Positions 14,969 through 24,504 of a stretch of 58,806 nt of DNA are shown piece by piece. Position numbers and translations under genes: made by a program. Position 1 is the first letter of the stretch; each line of letters begins with the position of its first letter. Origin of the DNA: Butyricicoccus_A sp964513445 (GTDB lineage Bacteria; Bacillota; Clostridia; Oscillospirales; Butyricicoccaceae); the NCBI GenBank assembly GCA_964513445.1, contig CAZEMM010000003.1, forward strand, positions 1-58,806, in the 5' to 3' direction. The notes under the pieces are model-generated. The model made no database searches. It was not told where the DNA came from and saw nothing but the letters and a program-made list of their open reading frames with translations.

Positions 14969-16249
14969 TTACAGTGCGGACATGACGGTCTTTGCTGCCG
15001 CCAGCGTGCGTGCGATATCGTCGTCTGTGTGCGCCGCGCTGACAAACATCGCCTCAAACTGCGACGGCGCGAGATAAATGCCCTCATCCAGCATGCTGCG
15101 GAAATACGACGCGTATTTGCGCGTGTCGCTCGACTGCGCCGCCGCGAAATCCGTCACAGGCGTATCCGTAAAGAATACGCTGAGCAGCGAGCCGATCTGG
15201 TTGACCGTGCTGCCGCAGTGATATTCCGCCTCCAATGCACACAGACCCTGCGCCAGCGTGTGCGCCTTATCCGCAATTCGGTCATAGATGCCGCGATCCT
15301 CATCCAACATGGTCAGCTGTGCCAGCCCCGCCGCCATCGCGACCGGATTGCCGGACAGGGTTCCTGCCTGATATACCGGGCCTGTCGGCGCAACCTGCTC
15401 CATCAGCCTGCGGCTGCCTGCAAATGCGCCCACCGGCATGCCGCCGCCGATGATCTTGCCAAAGGTCACGAGGTCTGCGTGTACGCCAAAGTATTCCTGT
15501 GCGCCGCCTGCCGCCAGACGAAAGCCCGTGATGACCTCGTCGAAGATGAGCAGCGCGCCATGCGCGTCACACAGCCTGCGCAGGCCGGACAAAAAGCCCT
15601 CCTCCGGCAGCACAACGCCCATGTTCGCCGCGACCGGCTCCACAATAACCGCCGCAACCGCGCCCGGATTGGCGCACAGCAGCCGCTCTACACTGTCCAG
15701 ATCGTTATAGTTCGCCGTCAGCGTATCCGCCGCGACAGCAGCCGGAACGCCCGCGGAATTCGGCTGTCCCTGTGTCAGCGCGCCGGAGCCCGCCTTGACC
15801 AGCATCGCATCCGAATGACCGTGATAGCAGCCCTCGAATTTGATAATCTTTTCCCGTCCGGTCGCACCGCGCGCCAGACGCACCGCGCTCATGACCGCCT
15901 CCGTGCCGGAGTTGACCATACGCACCATCTCAATATCCGGCACCATGCGGCAGACCAGCTGCGCAAGCTGCGTCTCCCGTCCGGTCGGCGCGCCAAAGCT
16001 CAGACCATCCTTCATTGTTTCGGCGACCGCTTCCAGCACCGCCGGATGGCTGTGCCCCAAAATCATCGGCCCCCACGAGCCGACATAATCCAGATAGGTT
16101 TTCTCATCTGCGTCCGTGATAAACTGTCCGCGCGCGCAGCGAATAAAACGCGGCGGGATGCCGACCGCGCGGTAGGCGCGAACCGGACTGTTGACGCCGC
16201 CAGGCATGACCTGACACGCCTGCTCAAACAACTGCTCCGAACGATCCAT
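14969..16249 (-). CDS. hemL: Glutamate-1-semialdehyde 2,1-aminomutase
   Basis: 426 residues from ATG 16249, overlapping the hemB stop by one base (TAATG). PLP enzyme converting glutamate-1-semialdehyde to 5-aminolevulinate. The PLP lysine is in LVTFGKIIGGGMPVGAFAG, preceded by LIFDEVITGFR; VNSGTEAVMSAVRLARG and YHGHSDAML are family signatures. Works directly after HemA, which is in the same operon, so the whole C5 route to tetrapyrroles is encoded here. Confidence 0.97.
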   Translation of the reverse strand: MDRSEQLFEQACQVMPGGVNSPVRAYRAVGIPPRFIRCARGQFITDADEKTYLDYVGSWGPMILGHSHPAVLEAVAETMKDGLSFGAPTGRETQLAQLVCRMVPDIEMVRMVNSGTEAVMSAVRLARGATGREKIIKFEGCYHGHSDAMLVKAGSGALTQGQPNSAGVPAAVAADTLTANYNDLDSVERLLCANPGAVAAVIVEPVAANMGVVLPEEGFLSGLRRLCDAHGALLIFDEVITGFRLAAGGAQEYFGVHADLVTFGKIIGGGMPVGAFAGSRRLMEQVAPTGPVYQAGTLSGNPVAMAAGLAQLTMLDEDRGIYDRIADKAHTLAQGLCALEAEYHCGSTVNQIGSLLSVFFTDTPVTDFAAAQSSDTRKYASYFRSMLDEGIYLAPSQFEAMFVSAAHTDDDIARTLAAAKTVMSAL

Positions 16250-17232
16250 TATCCGATGTCTCCTTTGTTTATTGCCTGTGCCAATTCCCTGGCATAATAG
16301 GTGATGAGGATATCCGCACCCGCGCGGTACATGCTCATAGCCGACTCGCACATCACGCGGTATTCGTCGATCAGGCCGGCTGCCGCAGCCGCCTTGATCA
16401 TCGCATATTCGCCGCTGACCGAATAGGCCGCGAGCGGCAGGTCAAAGCGGTCCTTTACCCTGACGATGACGTCAAGATAGCTGAGCGCCGGCTTGACCAT
16501 CAGGATATCCGCGCCCTCCTGCACATCCAGCTCGCACTCCAGCAGCGCCTCGCGCACATTGTGCGGGTCCATCTGATACGACTTGCGGTCGCCAAAGGCC
16601 GGAGCCGAGCCTGCCGCGTCGCGGAACGGACCGTAAAAGGATGAGGCATATTTTGCCGAATACGCCATGATCGGCGTATTCTGAAAGCCGTTTGCATCCA
16701 GTATATCGCGAATCGCGCCGACGCGGCCGTCCATCATATCGGACGGCGCAACCATGTCCGCACCCGCCTGTACATGCGACAGCGCAATTTTGCTCAGGCA
16801 GTCCACCGTCTTGTCGTTGTCGACATCGTGCCCGCACAAAATGCCGCAGTGGCCGTGCGACGTATATTCACACATGCACACGTCGGTCACGACGTACACC
16901 TCGGGATACTGCGCCTTGATCGCGCGGATCGCCTGCTGCACAACGCCGTTTTCGTCCCACGCGCTCGAGCCAATTTCATCCTTATGCGCCGGAAGTCCAA
17001 ACAGCAGCACGGAATGAACGCCTGCCTGTGTGCACTGCGCGACCGCCTCACAGATGCGGTCGGGCGACCAGTGGTACTGCCCGGGCAGCGACGGAATTTC
17101 CCGCTTGATGTTTTCGCCCTCAATGGCAAACAGCGGATAGATCAGACTGTCCGCCGACATACGTGTTTCACGCACCATACCGCGCACCACCGAATTGGCA
17201 CGCAGGCGGCGCGGTCTGTTAATCAGTTCCAT
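16249..17232 (-). CDS. hemB: Delta-aminolevulinic acid dehydratase (porphobilinogen synthase)
   Basis: 327 residues from ATG 17232 with AGGAGGAAAAGC upstream; overlaps the end of cobA-hemD by 14 bases. Condenses two 5-aminolevulinates to porphobilinogen. The three-Cys cluster VCMCEYTSHGHCG is the zinc-binding active-site type, rather than the Asp-rich magnesium form. Schiff-base lysines are in MAYSAKYASSFYGPFRDA and LMVKPALSYLD. Full length. Confidence 0.97.
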   Translation of the reverse strand: MELINRPRRLRANSVVRGMVRETRMSADSLIYPLFAIEGENIKREIPSLPGQYHWSPDRICEAVAQCTQAGVHSVLLFGLPAHKDEIGSSAWDENGVVQQAIRAIKAQYPEVYVVTDVCMCEYTSHGHCGILCGHDVDNDKTVDCLSKIALSHVQAGADMVAPSDMMDGRVGAIRDILDANGFQNTPIMAYSAKYASSFYGPFRDAAGSAPAFGDRKSYQMDPHNVREALLECELDVQEGADILMVKPALSYLDVIVRVKDRFDLPLAAYSVSGEYAMIKAAAAAGLIDEYRVMCESAMSMYRAGADILITYYARELAQAINKGDIG

Positions 17233-18724
17233 GCTTTTCCTCCTGTATTGCATCCAGCATCGCATCAATCGTCGCGCGCGCCGCCGTGCGGGTATGCATG
17301 CCCGCCTCCTGCGCCGCCCGCTCGGTCATCCGACCGATGCACAATGCGGTAAATTTCGTCAAATCTGTGCCCGCAGGCAGGCTTCTCACAAAGCCGCGCA
17401 CGGTGGACGCGCTGGTAAAGGTCACATAATCGACCGTACCGTCCGCCAGCCGCTGTGACAGCGCTTCACTGTCGGGATTGGTATATGCCGTGCGGTAAAT
17501 CGCCACATCGTCAAACAACACGGCAGCCTCCGCGAGCAGCGCGGTCAGCTCGGGTGAGCCCTGCTCGGCACGCAGCAGCAGCACGCGCTCTCCCTCCTGC
17601 ACCAGCCGAATCAGTCCCTCCGCCAGATGCACGGAATCATACACTGCCGGGACATAATCGGCGCGCAGGCCGTGCGCCCACAGCGCGTCTGCCGTTCCCT
17701 TGCCGATGGCGGCGAGCTTCATATGCGCAAGGCTGCGCGCATCCATCTCCGCCGCGTGCAGCAGCCGCATCAGCGTCTCCACACCTGCCGGGCTGGTGAG
17801 CACCAGCCAATGGTATTGCTCGAGCGACGCGAGCGCCTCGACAACCGGCATATTGGGCCAGATATCGTGCGTCTCGATACACGGATAGGAGATCACTTCC
17901 GCACCCAGCCGGCGCAGCTTATCCGTCAGCGTACCGGCGCGTGCGCGCGGCCTTGTCACCGCGACTCTCACGCCATGCAGCGGCAGCTTATCAAACCAAT
18001 CCAGCTGCGGTGCAAGCGCACACACCCGTCCGACGACCAGAACAGCCGGGCTTTGAATGCATGCCTCCCGCATCCGCTGTGTCAGCGTGCCAACCGTCGC
18101 CACAACGCTGCGCTGCTGCGGCAGCGTGCCGCGCTCGACCATTGCAGCCGGCATCTCAGGGGACATACCCGCCTGCATCAGACCGGCTAAAATGCGCGGC
18201 GTGCTCGCAACGCTCATCATGAATATCAGTGTGCCGCCATGACGCACCAATGCCTCGTAGTCGATCTCCAGCGCGCCATCCTTTTTCGCGTGTCCGGTGA
18301 TGATGTGCACCGACGAGGTGTAATCGCGGTGCGTCACCGGAATACCGGCATAGGCCGGAACGGACAGCGCGCTCGTCACACCGGGCACGACGTCAAACGA
18401 CACGCCGTTTTGCGCGAGCAGCTCCAGCTCCTCGCCGCCGCGTCCAAACAAAAAGCTGTCGCCGCCCTTGAGACGAACAACGCGCTTGCCTGCCAACGCC
18501 TGCCGCAGCAAAATCTGGTTGATCTCATGCTGCGGCACGGGATGACAATGGCTTTTTTTGCCGACATCAATGCGCGCTGCCTTTTCCGGAATCAGCGCAA
18601 GTATCTCCGCGCCGACCAGCCGGTCATATACCACGACGTCCGCGTCCAAAATCGCCTGACGTCCCTTGACGGTCAGCAGTCCCGGATCGCCCGGTCCCGC
18701 GCCGACCAGTGTCACATGTCCCAT
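17219..18724 (-). CDS. cobA-hemD: Fused uroporphyrinogen-III C-methyltransferase (CobA) and uroporphyrinogen-III synthase (HemD)
   Basis: 501 residues, GAGGGCGAATC before the ATG. Residues 1-245 are an SUMT methylase (VTLVGAGPGDPGLLTVKG, VRLKGGDSFLFGRGGEE, VVPGVTSALSVPAYAG) that makes precorrin-2. Residues 250-495 are a HemD domain, starting VRVAVTRPRARAGTLTDKL and including FTSASTVRGF. The fusion links ring closure of hydroxymethylbilane to its first methylation, and is common in Firmicutes. Lies 16 bases behind hemC. Confidence 0.96.
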   Translation of the reverse strand: MGHVTLVGAGPGDPGLLTVKGRQAILDADVVVYDRLVGAEILALIPEKAARIDVGKKSHCHPVPQHEINQILLRQALAGKRVVRLKGGDSFLFGRGGEELELLAQNGVSFDVVPGVTSALSVPAYAGIPVTHRDYTSSVHIITGHAKKDGALEIDYEALVRHGGTLIFMMSVASTPRILAGLMQAGMSPEMPAAMVERGTLPQQRSVVATVGTLTQRMREACIQSPAVLVVGRVCALAPQLDWFDKLPLHGVRVAVTRPRARAGTLTDKLRRLGAEVISYPCIETHDIWPNMPVVEALASLEQYHWLVLTSPAGVETLMRLLHAAEMDARSLAHMKLAAIGKGTADALWAHGLRADYVPAVYDSVHLAEGLIRLVQEGERVLLLRAEQGSPELTALLAEAAVLFDDVAIYRTAYTNPDSEALSQRLADGTVDYVTFTSASTVRGFVRSLPAGTDLTKFTALCIGRMTERAAQEAGMHTRTAARATIDAMLDAIQEEKHGTD

Positions 18725-18740
18725 GATTCGCCCTCTCGTT

Positions 18741-19619
18741 TCATGCTTTCATGCGCTGCGCCAGCTGCGACGCGCGCTGTTCTCCCTCTTCCCGCAGGCA
18801 GGTGATGGTCTGTCTGCGCACGGTTTCGCGGTCGTCCGACACATATAAGCCGGTCAGCCGCAGCTGCGCGCTGTCCACCGCCTGTGCAAAAGCCGCGACG
18901 GGCGACGAACAGCCGCCGTCCAAAGCGCGGATAAAGGCGCGCTCCGCCCGCACGCAGTCCCATGCCTCCGCATGGTGAAAGCCGCGCAGGATTGACGCAT
19001 CAAAATCCGCCCGCGCCTGTACCGCCAGCACGCCCTGTCCGGCGGACGGCAGCAGCTCCTCCGGCGTAAACACGCGCGCGATGCGCTTTTCCAACCCCAA
19101 CCGGCGCAAACCCGCCTGTGCGAGTACCAGCGCGCCGTATTCGCCGCTGTCCAGCTTGCGCAGCCGGGTCTGTATGTTGCCGCGCACCGGACGAATATCC
19201 AGCGACGGGTCGAGCAACCCCAGCTGCAGCGCGCGGCGCGACGAGGCGCAGCCCACCGGCCTGGTTTTATCCCATACGCCACAGCCCTCCGGCAGCACGA
19301 GAACGTCATAGGGTGATTCGCGCTCGGAAACCGCGACAATCGGAAGCCGTTCGTCCAGCTCCGCAGGCAAATCCTTCATTGAATGGACAGTCAGATCGAC
19401 CTCGCCCGCCAGCAACGCGCGGTCCAGCTCCTTGACAAACAGGCCCTTTCCGCCCACCTTATCCAGCGTGCGGTCTAAAATCCTGTCGCCTGTCGTTTTC
19501 ATTGTAACCAGTTCAATACGCGCCGACGGGTCGGTCTGCTGCATCGCCCGTATCACCAGCTTGCTCTGGATGACGGCGAGCGCGGAATCCCGGCTGCCGA
19601 CGCGAATAACCCTGCTCAT
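18741..19619 (-). CDS. hemC: Hydroxymethylbilane synthase (porphobilinogen deaminase)
   Basis: 292 residues; GAGGAGGATGACGA precedes the ATG, which overlaps the preceding stop by 4 bases. Polymerises four porphobilinogens. The cofactor-anchoring Cys is in ALDGGCSSPVAAFA, a variant of the usual GGCQ(V)P motif. VGSRDSALA, FVKELDRALL and HSMKDLPAE are the usual N-terminal motifs. Slightly shorter than average (about 310). Confidence 0.97.
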   Translation of the reverse strand: MSRVIRVGSRDSALAVIQSKLVIRAMQQTDPSARIELVTMKTTGDRILDRTLDKVGGKGLFVKELDRALLAGEVDLTVHSMKDLPAELDERLPIVAVSERESPYDVLVLPEGCGVWDKTRPVGCASSRRALQLGLLDPSLDIRPVRGNIQTRLRKLDSGEYGALVLAQAGLRRLGLEKRIARVFTPEELLPSAGQGVLAVQARADFDASILRGFHHAEAWDCVRAERAFIRALDGGCSSPVAAFAQAVDSAQLRLTGLYVSDDRETVRRQTITCLREEGEQRASQLAQRMKA

Positions 19620-20788
19620 TCGTCATCCTCCTCGTGTAAAATCCGTTCGATCGCACGCGCTGTCCGCGTCGTCCTGTGATGATCGGTTCCGTCCGACACC
19701 ACGCCGGCCGACAGACCGCCCGCCGCGCGCACCGCAGGAAAGAATACCGAGCTTTCCTCCGGCGCGTCCGCTGTGCTGACAAAAATATTCTGCTGCGCGC
19801 ACAGTGCGGAAATCTCTCGATTGACCGCGCGGTCATTCGTCGCGGCCGTGACAAAAAACATGCCGTTTACATCCGACGGCACAAACGCCCGACGGATACA
19901 CGTCACACCGTCCAGCTGTGCCGCATCCGGCGCGACCAGCGTGACATGCGCGCCATAGCGCAGCAGCACATCCGCACGGCGCAAACCGATTTTACCGCTG
20001 CCGACGACCAGACAGCGCCGTCCGGTCATATCCACAAACAGCGGGAACCGCGGCGGCCTACCGATCAGCTGCTCACGCACCTGCTGTGGCGTCAGACCGT
20101 CCTCCTCCGGACGCTGGATGAGCACGACGCGCACGCCGCACTGCCTCGCAGCTTCCAGCTTTTCCGGAAGGCCGCCCGCCTCGCCCGTATCCTTTGTGAC
20201 CAGCCACTGCGCGCCGCAGCTGTGCAGCATCGCCACGTTAAGCTCACACGAAAACGGTCCCTGCATCATGATAATATGCGAGGCCGGAAAGCCCAGCCCA
20301 AGGCAAATCTCCATCGACCGCGCCGCCGGCAGCACGCGCGGCCACAGCCGCTCGGTATAATCCGGCACAGCGGCAAAGCAGTGCAGCTCCTTGCTGCCGA
20401 CTGTCAGCAGCACATTGCCGCGCACGGTCGCCAAAAATTCCGCCGCCGCCTGCGCGGACGGGACGCACACGGCGCCCTCCACCTGTGTGCGCGGGCGCAA
20501 CAGCCGCAGGCGCTTCACACCCGCCGCTTCACAGGCCCGCCGGATATTTTTGCTGACCTCGACCGCATACGGATGCGTCGCATCTACAACGACGTCCGCA
20601 TCCCGCACAAAATCCGTCATCTGTTCGGCTGTCATGCGTCCGGCATGTACCGTGATGCCCGCAAGCTGCGGCAGCACGGCGCGTCCGTATTCGGTCGCCA
20701 CACAGACGGTCGCCGTCAGCCCTGCCTCCGACAGCGCCTGGCACAGCTCCCGTCCCTCGCTCGTTCCGGCAAAAATCACGCGTTTCAT
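19616..20788 (-). CDS. cbiJ: Fused cobalt-precorrin-6A reductase (CbiJ) and precorrin-2 dehydrogenase/ferrochelatase-like domain
   Basis: 390 residues. Residues 1-243 are CbiJ/CobK (FAGTSEGRELCQALSEAG, VVDATHPYAVEVSKNI, VTKDTGEAGG), the NADPH-dependent reductase of the corrin ring. Residues about 248-390 match the Met8p/CysG-B domain: FPLFVDMTGRRCLVVGSGKIG is its NAD-binding motif, FVTAATNDRAVN holds the Asp needed for both dehydrogenation and metal insertion, and STADAPEESSVFFPAV follows. The second domain would oxidise precorrin-2 to sirohydrochlorin and could insert metal. I know these as separate proteins; this fusion joins an early and a mid-pathway step. 4-base overlaps on both sides. 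Confidence 0.9.
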   Translation of the reverse strand: MKRVIFAGTSEGRELCQALSEAGLTATVCVATEYGRAVLPQLAGITVHAGRMTAEQMTDFVRDADVVVDATHPYAVEVSKNIRRACEAAGVKRLRLLRPRTQVEGAVCVPSAQAAAEFLATVRGNVLLTVGSKELHCFAAVPDYTERLWPRVLPAARSMEICLGLGFPASHIIMMQGPFSCELNVAMLHSCGAQWLVTKDTGEAGGLPEKLEAARQCGVRVVLIQRPEEDGLTPQQVREQLIGRPPRFPLFVDMTGRRCLVVGSGKIGLRRADVLLRYGAHVTLVAPDAAQLDGVTCIRRAFVPSDVNGMFFVTAATNDRAVNREISALCAQQNIFVSTADAPEESSVFFPAVRAAGGLSAGVVSDGTDHHRTTRTARAIERILHEEDDE

Positions 20789-21513
20789 TTGTTTTCATAT
20801 CCTCTCGGCGTGACCAGCTTTCCGCCGATCACGCGTGTCTGGCTGTTGCCGATGAACACCGTCGTAAACATATCCACCTGGGTATCCATCAGCTCGGCAA
20901 GCGTGCACACCGTGCCGCACTCGCCCTCTCGTCCGATGCTGCGCACATAGCCGCACGGCGTTTCCAGCGCGCGGTGGCGCAGCGCCAGCTCACAGGCGCG
21001 GCGCAGATGGCCGGTACGCTTTTTGCTCATCGGGTTATACAGACAGATACAGAAATCCGCCTGCGCCGCCAGCTCGACGCGCGTTTCGATCTTGTCCCAC
21101 GGCGTCAGCAGGTCGCTCAGGCTGATGACTGCAAAATCATGGATGAGCGGCGCGCCCAGCACCGCCGCGCCCGCACAGGCCGCCGTGATACCCGGAATCA
21201 CCTCGATATCCAGCTGCGGATAGCCCGCGCAGACCTCGTGCATCAGGCCCGCCATGCCGTATACGCCCGCGTCACCCGAGCAGATCATACCGACCGTCCT
21301 GCCCGCAAGCGCGGCGTCGCGCGCCATCTCACACCGCTGTATCTCCTGTTTCATCGGCGTCTGTAAAATTTCCCGCTCACCGACCAGCGGACGAATCAAA
21401 TCAATATAGGTCGTATAGCCGGCGAGCACGTCGCACGCACGGATCGCCTCCAGCGCACGCGGTGTCATCTGATCCGCACCGCCCGGCCCGATTCCGATTA
21501 CATATAGCTTCAT
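20785..21513 (-). CDS. cbiH: Cobalt-precorrin-3 C17-methyltransferase
   Basis: 242 residues. Tetrapyrrole methylase: VIGIGPGGADQMTPRA at the start, ICSGDAGVYGMAG, EVIPGITAACAGAAVLGAPL, and ISLSDLLTPWDKIE, which is specific to the CobJ/CbiH branch. Methylates C-17 with ring contraction. Some CbiH homologues carry extra iron-sulfur domains; this one does not. Overlaps hemA and cbiJ by 4 bases each. Confidence 0.96.
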   Translation of the reverse strand: MKLYVIGIGPGGADQMTPRALEAIRACDVLAGYTTYIDLIRPLVGEREILQTPMKQEIQRCEMARDAALAGRTVGMICSGDAGVYGMAGLMHEVCAGYPQLDIEVIPGITAACAGAAVLGAPLIHDFAVISLSDLLTPWDKIETRVELAAQADFCICLYNPMSKKRTGHLRRACELALRHRALETPCGYVRSIGREGECGTVCTLAELMDTQVDMFTTVFIGNSQTRVIGGKLVTPRGYENK

Positions 21514-22736
21514 CCGGTTTTCCTGCCTTTCAGCTGCGGCGCTTTGCGTAAAATCGCATCACGGCATGTCTCCAGCGCCGCGTCATCCCATTCACCCTGC
21601 ATGCCGCGCAGCAGCAAGTGTACGGTTTTATGCGCCGCAAGCCGCGCCGCCTCCTTCATTTTCTCCGCCGTGCCGCTGTCCGCATCCTCGATCAGCTCCG
21701 CAAACGCATAGCCGGTCAGCACACGCTGCGCGGCAAGCTCACTAAGCTCTTCTACCAGCGGCAAAGCATGCCGATAGGCGCGCCAGCGCGCCAGCTCCTC
21801 CAATTGCTCCTCGATAATCGCCTCGACCTTCGCCCGGTCGTCCGGCGCGACATACGCATCCCGTCCGCCCATGCTGTCCATATCAAAGAAAACCGGCACC
21901 AGCGCGCGCACAGTCGGCTGGATATCACGCGGCATCGCCAGATCACACACAGCCTGCGGCAGATGCGGCTGCGCCGCCAGATCATCATATGTCACCGTGT
22001 AGTGCGGGCTGGTCGTCGCGCTGAGCAAAATATCACATTGCGACAAGCAGGACATGCGCTCGTTATACGGAACCGTCCTGCACCCGGACGGCACGACAGT
22101 CACGCCATGCCGGTACGAGCGCAGCGTCACCGTCACATCACAGCCTCTGTCAACGAGCAGTCCGGAGGCCAGCCGCCCCATCTCGCCGTTTCCGATGACC
22201 AGCGCACGCTTACCGCGCAGCTCGCCCAACGCCTGCTCCAGCTGCTCGACCGCCTGTCCCGCAACCGACAGCGGCGCCGCCGAAAGGCGCACCTGTGCGC
22301 GGCTGCGCTTGCCCGCCGTAACCGCCAGCCGAAACAGCTGGCTCAGCTGCGCGTCCGCGCTGTCCTGCTCATGCGCGGTCTGATATGCCCGTTTCACCTG
22401 CGAGACGATCTGATCCTCTCCCAAAATCTGCGAGCACAGTCCGCACGCAACGCGCATCAAATGCCGCTCCGCCTGCGCGCCGCGTCGTTCCACCAGCAGC
22501 GGCTGCGCCTCCGGTGCGCCGGCCAGCGTACACAGCAGCTGTGCGGGCGATAAATTCTCCGCGCCGCTGAGATATAGTTCTGTTCGATTGCAGGTGGACA
22601 GCAGCACACAGCCGGACACCCCTTCCTCTCGGCAAATGCGCCGACACAGCCGTTCCGTCTGACCTTGTGTAAACGAAACCGTCTCGCGCGCGTCCATGTC
22701 GGCACGCCTCCAGTCTACGCCCGCCATACAGATCAA
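21510..22736 (-). CDS. hemA: Glutamyl-tRNA reductase (TTG start)
   Basis: 408 residues. I place the start at TTG 22736: it overlaps the cbiG stop as TTGA, has GGAGGGCA 8 bases upstream and gives MICMAGVDWRRADMD, the right N-terminus for the family. The first ATG (22727) is 17 bases from that ribosome site. Reduces glutamyl-tRNA(Glu) to glutamate-1-semialdehyde. The catalytic Cys is in LLSTCNRTELY; a Rossmann motif VIGNGEMGRLASGLL and a C-terminal dimerisation helix follow. VACGLCSQILGEDQIVSQVK is well conserved. Confidence 0.93.
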   Translation of the reverse strand: MICMAGVDWRRADMDARETVSFTQGQTERLCRRICREEGVSGCVLLSTCNRTELYLSGAENLSPAQLLCTLAGAPEAQPLLVERRGAQAERHLMRVACGLCSQILGEDQIVSQVKRAYQTAHEQDSADAQLSQLFRLAVTAGKRSRAQVRLSAAPLSVAGQAVEQLEQALGELRGKRALVIGNGEMGRLASGLLVDRGCDVTVTLRSYRHGVTVVPSGCRTVPYNERMSCLSQCDILLSATTSPHYTVTYDDLAAQPHLPQAVCDLAMPRDIQPTVRALVPVFFDMDSMGGRDAYVAPDDRAKVEAIIEEQLEELARWRAYRHALPLVEELSELAAQRVLTGYAFAELIEDADSGTAEKMKEAARLAAHKTVHLLLRGMQGEWDDAALETCRDAILRKAPQLKGRKTG

Positions 22737-23752
22737 AACGATGCCCTCCAATCCTCTGCATAAACCGAAATCGTCATGCCGTCCCGCGCCGTCTTTTCCA
22801 GCAGACATGCGCCGCCCTTTGCGGCGCGCGCTGCCGCGCGCTGACAGACATTGTCCGTCCCGGTCGTCTTTCTCACAAATTCCGACGGCGGGAAGCTGCC
22901 GGAAACCTGTTCCAGCTGCTGCGCCGTATAAAACTGCGTCGGTACGTCCCACATCGCCGCGAGCGCGTGTACCGCCGCCTCATCCTGTTTCAAATCAATC
23001 GATGCCACCGACGCCACCGCGCGCGGGGCAATATGCAGCTCACACAGAACCGCCCGCGCCCATGCCGTCAGCTTGTCCGGCGGCGTGTTCCTGCGGCAGC
23101 CGACGCCGACATGTACAATGCGCGGCGTCACAAACAGCGTGTGTGTAAAGTCCGGCCGCGCATCCGCGTCAATCGAAATCACAATGCCATTTTGTGCCTG
23201 CGCATCGCGCCGCACCCGCTCGGGTAATGCGCCGTCAATCGGAAAATCCGATCGCAGGCCGACCGTCTCCCCGCGCAGCAGCGCGCCGGAAACAAATTTG
23301 ATGCAGTCGATGTTGCGCACCGCGCAATGATGCTCGACCGCCCACGTATCCGCCGCAAACACGCCCTGTGTGTCCGTCGCGGTTGTAATGACAGCCTGTG
23401 CGCCAATCGCGGCAGCTATGCGCGCGGCGAGACGGTTCGCACCGCCGATATGTCCCGACAGCAGCGGGATGACAAAGCGCGCGCTGTTGTCAATGACGAG
23501 CACAGCCGGATCAGTCGCTTTGCTGCGCACATACGGCGCAATTGCCCGCACCGCGATGCCCGCCGCGCCGATGAAGATAATCGCGTCGCTGCACGCCATC
23601 GCCTGCCGCGCAAACGCGTCCACAGACGCATAGGGCAAAAAGCCGTCCGCTCTGGCATATTGCAGCGTCGTCTCATCACACAATACGTCCTGCGCAAGCC
23701 GGCGGCTGAGACGCTGTCCTGCCGCGATAAACGAGAGAATATGAACCGTCAC
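22733..23752 (-). CDS. cbiG: Cobalt-precorrin-5A hydrolase
   Basis: 339 residues. GTG start at 23752 overlapping the cbiF stop as GTGA. Opens the delta-lactone ring of cobalt-precorrin-5A with loss of acetaldehyde, a step specific to the anaerobic pathway. N-terminal domain has IGAAGIAVRAIAPYV and LSGHIGGANRLA; the C-terminal CobE-like domain has VGVGCRRNTPPDKL and SIDLKQDEAAVHAL. Full length for CbiG. Confidence 0.96.
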   Translation of the reverse strand: MTVHILSFIAAGQRLSRRLAQDVLCDETTLQYARADGFLPYASVDAFARQAMACSDAIIFIGAAGIAVRAIAPYVRSKATDPAVLVIDNSARFVIPLLSGHIGGANRLAARIAAAIGAQAVITTATDTQGVFAADTWAVEHHCAVRNIDCIKFVSGALLRGETVGLRSDFPIDGALPERVRRDAQAQNGIVISIDADARPDFTHTLFVTPRIVHVGVGCRRNTPPDKLTAWARAVLCELHIAPRAVASVASIDLKQDEAAVHALAAMWDVPTQFYTAQQLEQVSGSFPPSEFVRKTTGTDNVCQRAAARAAKGGACLLEKTARDGMTISVYAEDWRASF

Positions 23753-24504
23753 CTGCTCGCCTCACGATAGCCGTGCGCAAAGCCCGGGTCATACAGCTTG
23801 GAGCGGTCATACGCATCGCCCAGAAATCCCCCCACCGTAATGAGCGCCGTCTTTGTAATGCCGTTGTCCTGCGCCGCCTGCGCCAGCCCCGCAATCGTCG
23901 TGCGGATAACCTGCTCATCCGGCCATGTCGCCTTATAGACAATCGCCGCCGGTGTGTCCGGCGCATAGCCGCCCGCCAGCAGCTCCTCCGTCAGCTTATC
24001 CAGCATGCCGGTGGACAGGAACAGCACCATCGTGCTGCCATGCGATGCCAGAGAACGAATGGATTCGCGCTCCGGCACCGGTGTGCGCCCCGCCATGCGG
24101 CTGAGAATAACCGTCTGGCTGACGTCGGGCAGCGTGTATTCCGCCTGCAGCGCAGCCGCCGCGCCGCAGAACGACGAGACGCCGGGACAGACCGCATACG
24201 CCACACCGGCTTCATCCAGCACATCCATCTGCTCGCGAATCGCGCCGTAGATGGACGGGTCGCCCGTATGCAGCCGCACGACGGTCTTGCCCGCGCGCGC
24301 CGCCGGAATCATGACGTCCATCACCTGCTCCAGCGTCATGGAAGCGCTGTCATAGATCGCACAGCCGTCCTTGGTGCGCTGCAAATGCGCCGGATTGACC
24401 AGCGAGCCTGCATATACCACCACATCCGCCTGCGTAAGCAGCGCAGCGCCGCGCTCAGTAATCAAATCCTCCGCGCCGGGGCCTGCTCCAACAAAATGAA
24501 TCAT
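23749..24504 (-). CDS. cbiF: Cobalt-precorrin-4 C11-methyltransferase
   Basis: 251 residues with GAAGGAGGAACAGCA before the ATG, which overlaps the cbiD stop by 4 bases. Tetrapyrrole methylase: FVGAGPGAEDLITERG, VVYAGSLVNPAHL (typical of the CbiF/CobM branch), RLHTGDPSIYGAIREQ and VCPGVSSFCGAAAAL. Methylates C-11 in the anaerobic route. Cytoplasmic. Confidence 0.97.
   Translation of the reverse strand: MIHFVGAGPGAEDLITERGAALLTQADVVVYAGSLVNPAHLQRTKDGCAIYDSASMTLEQVMDVMIPAARAGKTVVRLHTGDPSIYGAIREQMDVLDEAGVAYAVCPGVSSFCGAAAALQAEYTLPDVSQTVILSRMAGRTPVPERESIRSLASHGSTMVLFLSTGMLDKLTEELLAGGYAPDTPAAIVYKATWPDEQVIRTTIAGLAQAAQDNGITKTALITVGGFLGDAYDRSKLYDPGFAHGYREASR

Noticed and set aside
14959..15087. Longer N-terminus for cbiET inside hemL
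   Set aside because: Arg-rich shadow of hemL; the ATG at 14958 has a good ribosome site and begins the methylase fold.
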